Below are positions 1 through 8,112 of a stretch of DNA of 64,000 nt, in pieces. A program made the translations under genes and the position numbers. Under the pieces are notes generated by a model. The model ran no database searches and was not told where the DNA came from. It saw nothing but the letters and a program-made list of their open reading frames with translations. The stretch is from Turicibacter faecis (GTDB lineage: Bacteria; Bacillota_I; Bacilli_A; MOL361; Turicibacteraceae): NCBI RefSeq assembly GCF_037076425.1, contig NZ_AP028127.1, positions 1,456,001-1,520,000 on the forward strand, in the 5' to 3' direction. The number at the start of each line of letters is the position of its first letter. Position 1 is the first letter of the stretch.

Positions 1-201
1 GCCCACTCTCAAGAAAATGAAATTGTAGTTTGTTATAAACAGGTCACTTTACCTCACGTAACAAAGGAAGGAAAAATAATAGATAAAATTGGTGATCTTC
101 AGTGCATTGACAAAACAAAGTACGAAGTTGCCAAAGATTCAAAAATAGGGTCAATCAAACTACAACTACTTGATATGGGGATATCAGAAATCAAGGCATA
201 A
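1..201 (+). CDS. C-terminal end of an unknown protein (partial)
   Basis: An open frame runs in from the left edge and stops at TAA 199-201, giving the last 66 residues of a protein whose start lies outside the window. The tail is hydrophilic and lysine-rich, with no recognisable motif. It runs straight into a strong bidirectional terminator, as expected for a real gene end, and converges on the tcyP-like gene. I do not recognise the family. Confidence 0.5.
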   Translation, partial: AHSQENEIVVCYKQVTLPHVTKEGKIIDKIGDLQCIDKTKYEVAKDSKIGSIKLQLLDMGISEIKA

Positions 202-205
202 AAAA

Positions 206-236
206 AGAGCGTTTCAGTAAGAAACGCTCTTTTTTT
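206..236. terminator. bidirectional intrinsic terminator
   Basis: The perfect 10-bp stem AGAGCGTTTC / GAAACGCTCT (206-215 and 221-230) has a 5-nt loop, a T-run on the plus side and an A-run on the other. It separates the convergent partial gene and the cystine symporter gene. Confidence 0.85.
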
Positions 237-1629
237 AGTCCATTTGAACGGTTTTTCGACCGTAGTAAACCTCTTCATCAATCTGATTAAATGCTTTTCC
301 AACTAAAACAGCTGTTGTTAATGTTCCGTTCACATTTAACATTGTACGTCCCATATCGAGAATTGGATCAATCGCAATTACACCAGCAATCAAAGGAAAA
401 TACTCCCCTAATCCCATTCCCGATAAGACAACAGATATTGCCATCGTCGCCGAACCTGGTAATCCTGCAATTCCAAATGAAGCTAACGCGATAACAATAA
501 TTAACATCATAATAAATGTTAAGTCAATCGGAGTTCCCGTCATATTAGCAACCATCACTGCTACTAATGCTGGATAAATTCCAGCACACCCATTCATTCC
601 TGCATTAGACCCTAAGCTTCCAACGAACGTTGCAGTCCCATTATCTAATCCGACATTCTCGGTTAACTTTTCAATACTCACTGGTAGAGTTCCTAATGAC
701 GATCGAGATGTAAAGGCTAAAACTAATGCATCAATTACATTATGTACATAACGAATTGGATTTAACCCTTTACACGCAATTAAAATGAAATGGACTACCA
801 TCATGAGCGCGACTCCAACATAGGTAGCCAAAATAAACCCAATAGCATCATTAATTGCAGAGATTCCGCGTCCCGCAATTGTATTGGCCAATAGAGCAAT
901 AACCGCATACGGCATCCATTTAATAATAGTCATGGCAACGCTTAATATGATTTTATAAAAGGCTTCAACTAAGTCAATAAATGGTTTAACAATCGTTTCA
1001 TATTTTTTCATCTGACGCTTAGTCGCTAATCCTAAAAATGTCGCAAAAATAACAACTGCTACAATATTCCCCTCAGCCATTGCCGATACTGGATTAGATG
1101 GAATCAAGCCTTGTAAGGTATCAACAAGCGGTTGTACTTCTCGAATAGCGGCATCACCTGTCACTAACTCATATCCAACACCCAGTTTAAATACATTTCC
1201 AACAATCAATCCAATAATCGCAGCAACAATCGTTGTCGAAACAAGGGTTAATAACGTATACATCGTTAACTTCCCTAAATTTTCTCCCTGCTTCATATTT
1301 AAAATCACTCGAATGATAGAAACAAAAATTAGTGGAACAACTAACATTTTTAATAAATTCATAAATCCATTTGCAATTAAACCATACCATTTATTAATTT
1401 CCGCAATAAACGGCACTTCCAATGGATTCGTTGGATATGCCCCAACGATTTGAATTAAGATTCCTAAAATAAGCCCCAATCCAGTAGCTGACAGCATACG
1501 TGTTGAAAACTTTACCTTTTTCTTCTCCATGTGTTTCATGACACCAAATAAGATAACGAGTACCCCAATAAAAATAATCGTCCTTATATCCGTTAAATAT
1601 AAGAAATCTTTAAAAAATGCGCTTTGCAT
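235..1629 (-). CDS. tcyP: L-cystine/dicarboxylate-type sodium symporter (TcyP-like)
   Basis: Membrane symporter of the dicarboxylate/amino acid:cation (DAACS, SLC1) family, probably importing L-cystine. The protein is hydrophobic throughout, and the second half carries the family hairpin and substrate region, with a serine-rich SRSSLGTLP stretch followed by GSLGSNAGMNGCAGIYPA, which resembles TcyP of Bacillus. I chose the ATG at 1629 (464 aa, close to the roughly 463 aa of TcyP). The longer frame begins with ATG-AGG-AGG, and that AGGAGG is better read as the ribosome site 12 nt upstream of this ATG. It is a single-gene unit with its own promoter and terminator. The substrate is inferred from resemblance; another amino acid cannot be excluded. 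Confidence 0.8.
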   Translation of the reverse strand: MQSAFFKDFLYLTDIRTIIFIGVLVILFGVMKHMEKKKVKFSTRMLSATGLGLILGILIQIVGAYPTNPLEVPFIAEINKWYGLIANGFMNLLKMLVVPLIFVSIIRVILNMKQGENLGKLTMYTLLTLVSTTIVAAIIGLIVGNVFKLGVGYELVTGDAAIREVQPLVDTLQGLIPSNPVSAMAEGNIVAVVIFATFLGLATKRQMKKYETIVKPFIDLVEAFYKIILSVAMTIIKWMPYAVIALLANTIAGRGISAINDAIGFILATYVGVALMMVVHFILIACKGLNPIRYVHNVIDALVLAFTSRSSLGTLPVSIEKLTENVGLDNGTATFVGSLGSNAGMNGCAGIYPALVAVMVANMTGTPIDLTFIMMLIIVIALASFGIAGLPGSATMAISVVLSGMGLGEYFPLIAGVIAIDPILDMGRTMLNVNGTLTTAVLVGKAFNQIDEEVYYGRKTVQMD

Positions 1630-1697
1630 AAACGATGAAATCCTCCTCATTCTATCAAATACTAATATTTTACTTAAAATAATAGTTTTTTACAAGT

Positions 1698-1725
1698 ATT
1701 TTACGTGTTTTCTCCCCACAGTCAA
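1698..1725 (-). promoter_or_regulatory. sigma-A-type promoter for the tcyP-like gene
   Basis: On the minus strand TTGACT (1720-1725) is followed after 16 nt by TAAAAT (1698-1703), about 70 nt upstream of the chosen start. It lies in the gap after the 1735-2460 gene. Confidence 0.6.
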
Positions 1726-1734
1726 TTTTTCAAC

Positions 1735-2460
1735 CTAATCTTGTCTTAAAAAAGAAATAAAATCATTAGGATGCATATTATCAATGTATTGTGCGATTAA
1801 AAATTCGTCCCGGATTGATGAATGAGAATTAACATACTCTTCATAAATAAGCCTAATCTGATTTTCTACCTCATCCGACTGAACCTCATAAAAGTCTTGA
1901 TAGCCATTTGAAGTAAACAAATTCGTTCCAATGAACATTTTATTATCGATGAGATACAAGCTTGGCAATAAATCTAAAAAACCATCTTTCATCACCTTGA
2001 AATCACAATGTTTCTTTATATTCGAAACCTTAATAAGTGCCCGATGATTTAATAAAATATACATCCAAAAGCACAGCAAAATAACCCCTGTAAATAAAGT
2101 GACTTTTAAGAAAAAAGAATGCATGGGTTGAAGAAATAATAAAGAGAACGCAATGATCATGATGAGACAAATAAATTTTTGATATTTAAACTTTAATTCC
2201 CTTTTTACATCTATCTCTATCTGTAAAGATTCAAATAAAACATCATGGAAGAAACTTGTAAATTGTTCTGGAGCAAGCATTAACGCCTTTTTAGATAAAA
2301 TGATTTGAGTATTTTTCAATAGATTGATATCCAGTGTGGAGTAAACATGAGGGTCAATTTTTTCAACATAAATGGTGACATTCTCCTTGGCCTGTCTTAA
2401 ATGTTCATAAAGTTCGGCTACTGAGCACGAACGCAATGAGTCGTATTTTTTTAAATCCAT
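1735..2460 (-). CDS. unknown protein with two membrane segments
   Basis: 241 aa. The first ~100 residues are soluble and mixed-charge. Two adjacent hydrophobic segments follow at about residues 96-112 and 118-136, then a ~100-residue soluble C-terminal part rich in acidic and aromatic residues. An AAAGGA ribosome site precedes the ATG. I do not recognise the family. The layout (cytoplasmic domain, membrane hairpin, cytoplasmic domain) would suit a membrane-anchored sensor or assembly factor, but this is only a topology guess. It is co-directional with its neighbours, and its intergenic gaps suggest separate transcription. Confidence 0.65.
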   Translation of the reverse strand: MDLKKYDSLRSCSVAELYEHLRQAKENVTIYVEKIDPHVYSTLDINLLKNTQIILSKKALMLAPEQFTSFFHDVLFESLQIEIDVKRELKFKYQKFICLIMIIAFSLLFLQPMHSFFLKVTLFTGVILLCFWMYILLNHRALIKVSNIKKHCDFKVMKDGFLDLLPSLYLIDNKMFIGTNLFTSNGYQDFYEVQSDEVENQIRLIYEEYVNSHSSIRDEFLIAQYIDNMHPNDFISFLRQD

Positions 2461-2552
2461 TTAATGACATCCTTTCCTATTTCTTTTCTCCTATTATGGG
2501 TCAAATCTGTCATTTTATATCAAACTAATTACTTTTTTTATTTCATCAGCAC

Positions 2553-2580
2553 AAAAAAAGTAGTGATCCACTCACTACTT
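2553..2580 (-). terminator. terminator of the alanine/glycine symporter gene
   Basis: Read on the minus strand, AAGTAGTG and CACTACTT form an 8-bp stem with a 7-nt loop followed by a T-run. It overlaps the stop codon region of the symporter gene. Confidence 0.75.
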
Positions 2581-3961
2581 ATAATTCTATTGATTCCAAG
2601 TTATTGTTAGGCTGTTTAATGTGATTCAAGTATAATTGTGTTTCTGAAACAACAACCCCACTTAAGGCAATAATCGCTACTAAATTAGGAAGCGCCATGA
2701 GACCATTAACAATATCGGCAATTAACCAAACGGCCTCTAACTGTAAAAAGGCGCCACTTCCAATCATCACAACAAAAATAATACGATAAGGCGTTATACT
2801 TTTGACACCGAATAAAAACTGACAACAACGTTCCCCGTAATAGTTCCACCCTAAAATGGTTGTAAAAGCAAATAAACTTAAACAAATCATTAATAGAATA
2901 GAACCTAATGGGACTCCCCAAATAGTTGGTAAAACAGTATTAAATGCCCTCTCCGTTAAAGAACTTGCAACTACCCCCTCCATCTGCCAAACACCGGTAA
3001 CCATCAATGTTAAACCTGTTAATGTACAAATAATCAAACTGTCAATAAACGTCCCGGTCATCGAGATAAGGCCCTGTTCTGCCGCCCACTCCGTTTTTGC
3101 TGCAGCAGCTGCAATAGGTGCACTTCCAAGTCCTGACTCATTTGAAAAGACACCTCGCGCCACACCATTACGAATTGCCATCGCCACAGTTGCCCCCGCA
3201 AAACCACCTGTTGCAGCTGTCATATTAAAAGCCCCTTTAAAAATCATTTCAAACGCAGGTATAATAGACTGATAATTAATAATCAAAATAAACACACAAA
3301 TGATCAAATAGCTTGTTGCCATAACCGGGACCACTTTTTCTGCTACCTTAGAAATGGACTTAATCCCACCGAATGTAACAATTAAAACAATACCCGCTAA
3401 AATAAGACCCACAATCTCTGCTTTAATATGGAGGGTACTTTCAATACTAGATGTAATCGCGTTTACCTGGGTAAACGTTCCGATTCCAAGTAAAGCTACT
3501 AAAATTCCACTAAAAGCAAAAAACACCGCTAATGGTTTATATTTTTTACCCATTCCATTCGTAATATAATACATAGGTCCACCCGCAACCTCTTGATTTT
3601 CATCTAATTGGCGGTACTTAATAGCTAGAACACCTTCGGCATACTTCGTTGCCATCCCAAAAAATGCTGCTAACCACATCCAAAATAATGAACCGGGTCC
3701 ACCTGCAGCCAATGCTGTCGCAACTCCTATAATGTTCCCTGTTCCTACAGTAGCTGCTAATGCTGTGCATAAAGCACTAAACGAGGAAATGTCCCCCTCT
3801 CCAGAGTTTTCAGATTTAAAAATTAACGTTAAAGCATGTGGTAATTTAATCAACTGAATGAGTTTCAGTCGAATGGTCAACAGTATTCCGGTTCCAACTA
3901 ATAATACGAGTAATGGTGGTCCCCAAATAAAACTATCTAACTGGTCTAAAAAATTAATCAT
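2579..3961 (-). CDS. sodium:alanine/glycine symporter (AGCS family), glycine-riboswitch controlled
   Basis: 460 aa, about 11 hydrophobic segments. It has the AGCS hallmarks: an N-terminal FLDQLDSFIWGPPLL segment, ALAATVGTGNIIGVATALA, GGPMYYI, and ATVAMAIRNGVARGVFSNES-type sequence near the middle. The start at 3961 has a good site (AAAGGAG, 8 nt away). A longer in-frame reading would run back through the leader terminator and is rejected. The gene sits directly behind a tandem glycine riboswitch and a terminator, so glycine, rather than alanine, is the likely main substrate. Whether glycine turns the gene on or off cannot be read from sequence alone. Family certainty is high; substrate is inferred from the riboswitch. 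Confidence 0.9.
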   Translation of the reverse strand: MINFLDQLDSFIWGPPLLVLLVGTGILLTIRLKLIQLIKLPHALTLIFKSENSGEGDISSFSALCTALAATVGTGNIIGVATALAAGGPGSLFWMWLAAFFGMATKYAEGVLAIKYRQLDENQEVAGGPMYYITNGMGKKYKPLAVFFAFSGILVALLGIGTFTQVNAITSSIESTLHIKAEIVGLILAGIVLIVTFGGIKSISKVAEKVVPVMATSYLIICVFILIINYQSIIPAFEMIFKGAFNMTAATGGFAGATVAMAIRNGVARGVFSNESGLGSAPIAAAAAKTEWAAEQGLISMTGTFIDSLIICTLTGLTLMVTGVWQMEGVVASSLTERAFNTVLPTIWGVPLGSILLMICLSLFAFTTILGWNYYGERCCQFLFGVKSITPYRIIFVVMIGSGAFLQLEAVWLIADIVNGLMALPNLVAIIALSGVVVSETQLYLNHIKQPNNNLESIEL

Positions 3962-4040
3962 CTTATCGTCTCCTTTTTCACACCCGGCGGGTTGCCTAAA
4001 GAGGGATGTTTTTTTTAAAGCTCTCACGTCTCCTAACCAC

Positions 4041-4068
4041 AAAAAAAGAGTCATCAATAAGATGACCC
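4041..4068 (-). terminator. leader terminator (riboswitch expression platform)
   Basis: On the minus strand GGGTCATC and GATGACTC form an 8-bp stem (one G-U pair), 5-nt loop, followed by seven T. It lies between the glycine aptamers and the symporter start, where a regulatory terminator is expected. Confidence 0.75.
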
Positions 4069-4130
4069 TGGAGTGGCGTAGGATAAAATTGAGCACGCTT
4101 TAAAAAACGTCTCAAAAATCGATCCGATCC

Positions 4131-4300
4131 CTGTCCTTTTGCCTGAGAGATTGAGCAGTTTGCCTTGCCCCTTCGGCGCCTAAATCAATAGGTCTCTCCA
4201 GAGTTCCGTCCACTTTACAGTCCACACTTACAACTAAGTACCTGAGAGTATGACTCCTTCGGTGTTCCACTAAGGGAAGCTCTTCTATAAAGTTTCAACC
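4131..4300 (-). ncRNA. tandem glycine riboswitch
   Basis: Read on the minus strand, two similar aptamers follow each other. The first has GTGGAACACCGAAGGAGTC then CTCTCAGGTAC; the second has CTGGAGAGACC, GGCGCCGAAGGGGCAAGG and CTCTCAGGCAAAAGGAC. The paired CCGAAGG and CTCTCAGG blocks are the conserved core of glycine riboswitches, and two aptamers joined by a short linker is the classic arrangement. It is followed by a terminator and an AGCS symporter gene, a known partner. Confidence 0.92.
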
Positions 4301-4321
4301 GGTGTTTATTAATATATACCT

Positions 4322-4350
4322 ATTGTACCCCCCTCGCTATAAAAACGCAA
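4322..4350 (-). promoter_or_regulatory. promoter of the glycine riboswitch transcript
   Basis: Minus-strand TTGCGT (4345-4350), 17-nt spacer, TACAAT (4322-4327). Transcription would start about 10-15 nt before the first aptamer. Confidence 0.6.
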
Positions 4351-4389
4351 GGTTACATTTAAATATTTTCTCATTTTAAAAAATCCATG

Positions 4390-4412
4390 AAAAAAGAGAG
4401 GTTACTCCCCTC
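4390..4412 (-). terminator. terminator of the small membrane protein gene
   Basis: Minus-strand GAGGGG / CCTCTC stem, 5-nt loop, followed by six T. It overlaps the 3' end of the gene at 4402-4722. Confidence 0.6.
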
Positions 4413-4722
4413 CCCCTTCGTTAGAACGGATAAAAATTAAAGTAGCGCCAACGATAATTAATAAGACCGGGACAACAAGTTCCGCAGATAATAAATTCCA
4501 ACTAGATAATAACAGGAGTCCTCCTACGGATAACCCTATAACATTCAAACGCTTCACCCCTTCTTCTAGGATGTTGCATAATGAAGGGACAATAATAAAC
4601 AATGTCCACCACCCGCAAAAGAAAAATTCAAAATTCCAAAGATGTAAGGAGTCACCCAAAAATCCGATTCCTACAGCAATGAGTAGGCACCCCCAAAACA
4701 TATCGATGCGACTTAATTTCAT
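4402..4722 (-). CDS. small membrane protein, LiaF/LiaI-type transmembrane domain
   Basis: About 106 aa with four closely packed hydrophobic stretches (around residues 8-22, 30-46, 60-75 and 80-98) and a short charged tail. The pattern, with a tryptophan-rich first half and a repeated hydrophobic pair, resembles the LiaI/LiaF-like transmembrane domain proteins (DUF5668 type) found next to envelope-stress regulators. No such regulator is adjacent here. GTG (4731) and ATG (4728) lie upstream; ATG 4722 is preferred because AGGGAG then stands 10 nt away. Assignment is by pattern only. Confidence 0.6.
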   Translation of the reverse strand: MKLSRIDMFWGCLLIAVGIGFLGDSLHLWNFEFFFCGWWTLFIIVPSLCNILEEGVKRLNVIGLSVGGLLLLSSWNLLSAELVVPVLLIIVGATLIFIRSNEGGGE

Positions 4723-4772
4723 AAGCATCACGCTCCCTAAGGAAACATATGCTTTGCCTTACATCACTATAC

Positions 4773-5315
4773 CTAATTGAGATAATCAGTCAGTACTTTT
4801 TTCACCCATTGATCATCGATATCAAGCTTCCAACCTAAATAAGAACGTACAAAAGGAATTTCTACGCTCAACCGTTTAGTCGGACGATCCTTATCTTTTG
4901 TTTGGGTTAAAATCATTGCCAACTGCCGTGTCATCGTTCCCTGAACCCGATCATTCACAAGATCATCAATAACGCGTCGCCAATCAGATAACGTATTTTT
5001 CAAAATATCATTGCGCTCATCGATGATTAATTGGGGAATATCAATCACTTCAAACTCTGCCTCTACCCAAGCCTCATTTTCTACAAAATGAGTTTGATCT
5101 ACCGTGTATTCTAACGTGTTCAAGACTTCTTGCGCAATCACCCTCTGATCCTCATCTAAATCTAATTTATTAGAATCTAAAATAGCCGTATATTCCGTCT
5201 CCTTCAAATAATAAAGTCCCCCTCTAACTAACCATTGGGGTAATTGAAAATAGACAACGATTCCCACGAGTAAAATAATTACCATGCTACATAAAATGAC
5301 TAATCTTTTTTTCAT
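4773..5315 (-). CDS. membrane-anchored or secreted unknown protein
   Basis: 180 aa. Residues 1-24 form a lysine-led hydrophobic anchor or signal peptide without a lipobox. The rest is soluble and acidic and ends in a WKLDIDDQWVKKVLTDYL-like amphipathic tail. No motif recognised. It stands 50 nt upstream of the small membrane protein gene, in the same direction, so the two may be co-transcribed. Confidence 0.65.
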   Translation of the reverse strand: MKKRLVILCSMVIILLVGIVVYFQLPQWLVRGGLYYLKETEYTAILDSNKLDLDEDQRVIAQEVLNTLEYTVDQTHFVENEAWVEAEFEVIDIPQLIIDERNDILKNTLSDWRRVIDDLVNDRVQGTMTRQLAMILTQTKDKDRPTKRLSVEIPFVRSYLGWKLDIDDQWVKKVLTDYLN

Positions 5316-5699
5316 TCCTCACACTCCTTTAATACCTTTAACAATAGGACTCTTTATTCATTTTAAAAAACATCCTCCATTAAAACAACGCTTCTTCCCT
5401 CAAAAGGTAAAAATCTTTCCATTTTTCTTCTAAAATTCTTTCCCTAAAACGACATTCTTTAAAAATAAGACATTTTCTTAATTTATCAGACATATCATTT
5501 AATAGACAGATCAGATATGACACACAATCCCTTTAACAATTTACCTCACACAAAACATACAACAGATCCATCTATTTCTATCTAATAGACACATCTCATT
5601 CTATCAACCATCACGAGAGGACCCATAATCTATCGCCTAGCAATTAGATAGCCGAATTTTGATAGATTATCATTTCCTCATGATAAAGGAGGTCTATAA
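5316..5699. other. intergenic region with inverted repeat
   Basis: No gene seen. The region is very AT-rich and holds divergent promoter space between the 5315 gene (minus) and the Cse60-like gene (plus). A perfect 10-bp inverted repeat ATAATCTATC (5625-5634) / GATAGATTAT (5661-5670) ends 30 nt before the plus-strand start and could be an operator or a leader hairpin. Between the arms lies a second small repeat, TATCGCCTAG... TTAGATAG. Confidence 0.45.
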
Positions 5700-5888
5700 A
5701 TGATTAAAATTTTTTCAAGTACAGCAGGTGAAGAAATTTTGGTATCAACAATTAATAAATGGTTAGAAGAACATCCTAATGTTTACATTCAATCTTTTAA
5801 TTACCATACTTACTATAAAACTTCATTTGCAAGTGAAGATGAATTAGTTTATAGCTTTGTTATTAATTACATGACTATAAATAATTAA
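5700..5888 (+). CDS. small Cse60-like sporulation protein (tentative)
   Basis: 62 aa after a strong AAAGGAGG site. The pattern is a short beta strand (MIKIF), an amphipathic helix ending NKWLEEHPN, then two strands with aromatic residues. This matches my memory of the small Cse60 family, made under sporulation control in Bacillus. Since the window also has spoVM, a sporulation protein is plausible. The similarity is from memory and the protein is short, so the call is tentative. A bidirectional terminator follows at once. Confidence 0.5.
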   Translation: MIKIFSSTAGEEILVSTINKWLEEHPNVYIQSFNYHTYYKTSFASEDELVYSFVINYMTINN

Positions 5889-5920
5889 AAAGGGGGACCT
5901 ACACTGTAGGTCCCCTTTTC
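5887..5920. terminator. bidirectional terminator
   Basis: GGGGACCTAC / GTAGGTCCCC stem flanked by an A-run and a T-run, between the convergent Cse60-like and cupin genes. Confidence 0.8.
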
Positions 5921-5925
5921 ACCCT

Positions 5926-6255
5926 TTAACTTAATGGTGCTGAGAGTATCACAAGAATCTGCGCAGGGGTTAGTGCAACCAACTCATGCACCACACGGGC
6001 GTCAAATGATAACATCGTTTTTTCAGTTAATTCAAATACACCATCGTCGGCTAATGGAATATTCTCCATTTCAAATGACATTTTCACGCTTCCTTTTAAT
6101 ACAATAACGGTTGCATAACCATTATGACGATGCTTTGATAAGCCTTCTCCTGTCTCAAAATTAAATTGTACACACTTATATTTGTCATTCGTTGTTAATA
6201 ATTCTTTTCTTGATGATAATTGGCCTAAATCAATAAATTGTACTTTACTTTCCAT
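5926..6255 (-). CDS. single-domain cupin protein
   Basis: 109 aa, a small beta-barrel cupin. Motif 1 is recognisable as GEGLSKHRHNGYATVIVLKG (metal-binding histidines in HRH), followed by a second strand set and VVHELVALTPAQILVILS, where the late histidine falls in motif 2. Such proteins bind metal or small ligands and many have no assigned reaction. ATG 6255 (10 nt from GGAGG) is preferred over TTG 6261 (4 nt). Isolated gene; function unknown. Confidence 0.75.
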   Translation of the reverse strand: MESKVQFIDLGQLSSRKELLTTNDKYKCVQFNFETGEGLSKHRHNGYATVIVLKGSVKMSFEMENIPLADDGVFELTEKTMLSFDARVVHELVALTPAQILVILSAPLS

Positions 6256-6399
6256 TTTCAAATGACCTCCATCATGCTCAATTAACCAAAAATCTCTTCT
6301 TTAGAATGGCCTTCCCCTTAATAAATATTCTTATTTTTTTTCTTTTTAGGCCTGATGAAGCATACAATTTTAAGAGGACTTTAACGGGGAGGAACACTT

Positions 6400-7086
6400 A
6401 TGGATTATCAATTATTTACCGACACAATACTTAGGACACTACTTTCAATGTTTATCGGAGGACTCATCGGATGGGAACGTGAAAACACCCATCGTCCTGC
6501 AGGGTTGAGAACACATATGCTCGTATCCGTCGGTGCTTGCGTCGTCATGCAATTAGGCGCCTATAATTCCACGCATATCGCTGCCCAGTTTAACATCGAT
6601 CCGTCACGGCTTGGAGCACAGGTGATATCTGGAATTGGTTTTTTAGGTGCTGGGACAATCATTAAAGAAGGGACAACAATTAAGGGATTAACGACTGCAG
6701 CTAGCCTTTGGGTTGTTGCCTGCTTAGGGTTAACCATCGGAGCCGGAGCATATATTCTCGCCATCGTCGGATCCCTTTCCGTTTTAATCACGTTAACCGT
6801 CTTCGAACATGCCTCATCATTTATTCCCTTTGGAAAATACCGACGCTTCTCTATCCATATTAAATGCAAAGAATTAACCGAAACTCTTCAGTTTTTAAAT
6901 GAAATCTCCCTTAAATATCACGCTAAAATACTTGATCTTGAACTTATCTCCGTGATGGGGGATATTCGTGAAATATCTTTTCATCTTTCCACTAAACGAT
7001 TAAACAAATCACTCGACTCAACAACCCTATTTTCTGACATGAATCAAGATGAAAAAATCATCTCTATTAAACTAACCGAATATTAA
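6400..7086 (+). CDS. MgtC/SapB family membrane protein
   Basis: 228 aa. The N-terminal half is the MgtC/SapB membrane domain with its signatures: LIGWERE near residue 25, AGLRTHMLVSVGACVVMQLG, ISGIGFLGAGTIIKEG and GLTTAASLWV, spread over about five segments. Residues 145-228 form a soluble ACT-like C-terminal domain. The family is linked to magnesium limitation and, in pathogens, to intracellular survival and F-type ATPase control; in Bacillota its role is poorly defined. Isolated gene with its own terminator. Confidence 0.88.
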   Translation: MDYQLFTDTILRTLLSMFIGGLIGWERENTHRPAGLRTHMLVSVGACVVMQLGAYNSTHIAAQFNIDPSRLGAQVISGIGFLGAGTIIKEGTTIKGLTTAASLWVVACLGLTIGAGAYILAIVGSLSVLITLTVFEHASSFIPFGKYRRFSIHIKCKELTETLQFLNEISLKYHAKILDLELISVMGDIREISFHLSTKRLNKSLDSTTLFSDMNQDEKIISIKLTEY

Positions 7087-7119
7087 AAAGGAGCTTAAAC
7101 CTAGTTTAAGCTCCTTTTT
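7086..7119. terminator. terminator after the MgtC-family gene
   Basis: AAAAGGAGCTTAAAC / GTTTAAGCTCCTTTTT, a 15-bp stem with a 3-nt loop and T-run. Symmetrical enough to work in both directions. Confidence 0.85.
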
Positions 7120-7251
7120 AAAGCCATCTAACCTACTCACTATCAAACGAATACCGTTAGAAATAAATTTCCTACAATTAACAAAGAGAGTGCTCACCTT
7201 ACGCACCTTATAAAAGTTTCTTCCATCATACTGCCACTTTAATGTCATCAA

Positions 7252-8055
7252 CTAAAACTTTCTTGAGGCACCCCCGCCACCCGATCGGCCGCCTCCTCCC
7301 CGTGAGGATGAAGAATCAGATGTTGAAGAAGAGGAGACATTAGAAAAAATACTTAATATCACAAATAACGTATCTATAGCATCCAGTCCAAGGATTCGGC
7401 AGATAAAGAGATAGATAACAAACGTCACCACAAAGCCCACCATCATAAAAACGGGATGAATTGAGGCCCCCTCATCAATCGATGTAAGATGCCCCTCAAA
7501 AGTATCTTCATATCCATACTCCTCTTGAACGGCGAGGACCAATTGATTAAAAATATTAGTGATTGCTTCCGAATAGTCCCCTAATGATAGATCATTCATG
7601 GAGGCATCAATGATTCGCCCAACTTTTCCATCAGGCAAAATCCCTTCTAATCCATAACCTACTTCCACGCGTATCTCTCTATCTTTTACTGCTAATAAAA
7701 CGAGCACGCCATTATCATATTGCCTATTTCCGAGTTTCATCATCTCAAACTGATTCACAGCATAACTTTCGATGTCTTTCCCCTCTAAACTATTAAGGGT
7801 TACAACCGCTAATTGTGGTTGCTCCTTCGTTTTTTCAAATGCACGATTAATCGTTAAAATATGTTCCTTTGCCTGTTCACTCAATACGTGCGCCTGATCC
7901 GTTACATAAAAATTTTCGGATGGTTGAATAGCGGCTTGTCCTTTAAGTGGCCAAAAAGCAGCACAACTGCTTATAAAGCACACGAGAACGAAAAAGCGAA
8001 TGAACCTTTTGAAATTCCGACATACTACTACATGTTTATTATTTATAATTTGCAT
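7252..8055 (-). CDS. TPM-domain membrane protein with Gly/Ser-rich tail
   Basis: 267 aa. A long basic leader and hydrophobic signal segment (about residues 15-42) is followed by a TPM domain (about 48-175) with FYVTDQAHVLSEQ, LAVVTLNSLEG, NGVLVLLAVKDREIRVEVG and YGLEGILPDGKVGRIID. A membrane segment lies at about 203-225, and the tail is serine then RGGGGRSGGGGASRKF. This is the YgcG/TPM (TPM_phosphatase) layout. Members commonly sit beside LemA, as here (57 nt downstream). TPM proteins have been tied to photosystem repair in plants and acid phosphatase-like folds; the bacterial role is uncertain. Confidence 0.88.
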   Translation of the reverse strand: MQIINNKHVVVCRNFKRFIRFFVLVCFISSCAAFWPLKGQAAIQPSENFYVTDQAHVLSEQAKEHILTINRAFEKTKEQPQLAVVTLNSLEGKDIESYAVNQFEMMKLGNRQYDNGVLVLLAVKDREIRVEVGYGLEGILPDGKVGRIIDASMNDLSLGDYSEAITNIFNQLVLAVQEEYGYEDTFEGHLTSIDEGASIHPVFMMVGFVVTFVIYLFICRILGLDAIDTLFVILSIFSNVSSSSTSDSSSSRGGGGRSGGGGASRKF

Positions 8056-8079
8056 TCATAACATCCCCTTAACTACCCG

Positions 8080-8106
8080 AAAAAAGGTTGCTCTCCATGC
8101 AACCCT
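8080..8106 (-). terminator. internal hairpin between lemA and the TPM gene
   Basis: Minus-strand GGTTGC / GCAACC stem, 7-nt loop, six T. It lies between the two operon genes and may lower expression of the second. Confidence 0.65.
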
Positions 8107-8112
8107 TCCTTC

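Noticed and set aside
2856-3272. 138-codon plus-strand frame inside the symporter gene
   Set aside because: Antisense shadow of a well-conserved AGCS gene; no ribosome site.
3962-4096. N-terminal extension of the AGCS symporter
   Set aside because: It would be translated from the riboswitch terminator region; the ATG at 3961 has the proper ribosome site and matches the family start.
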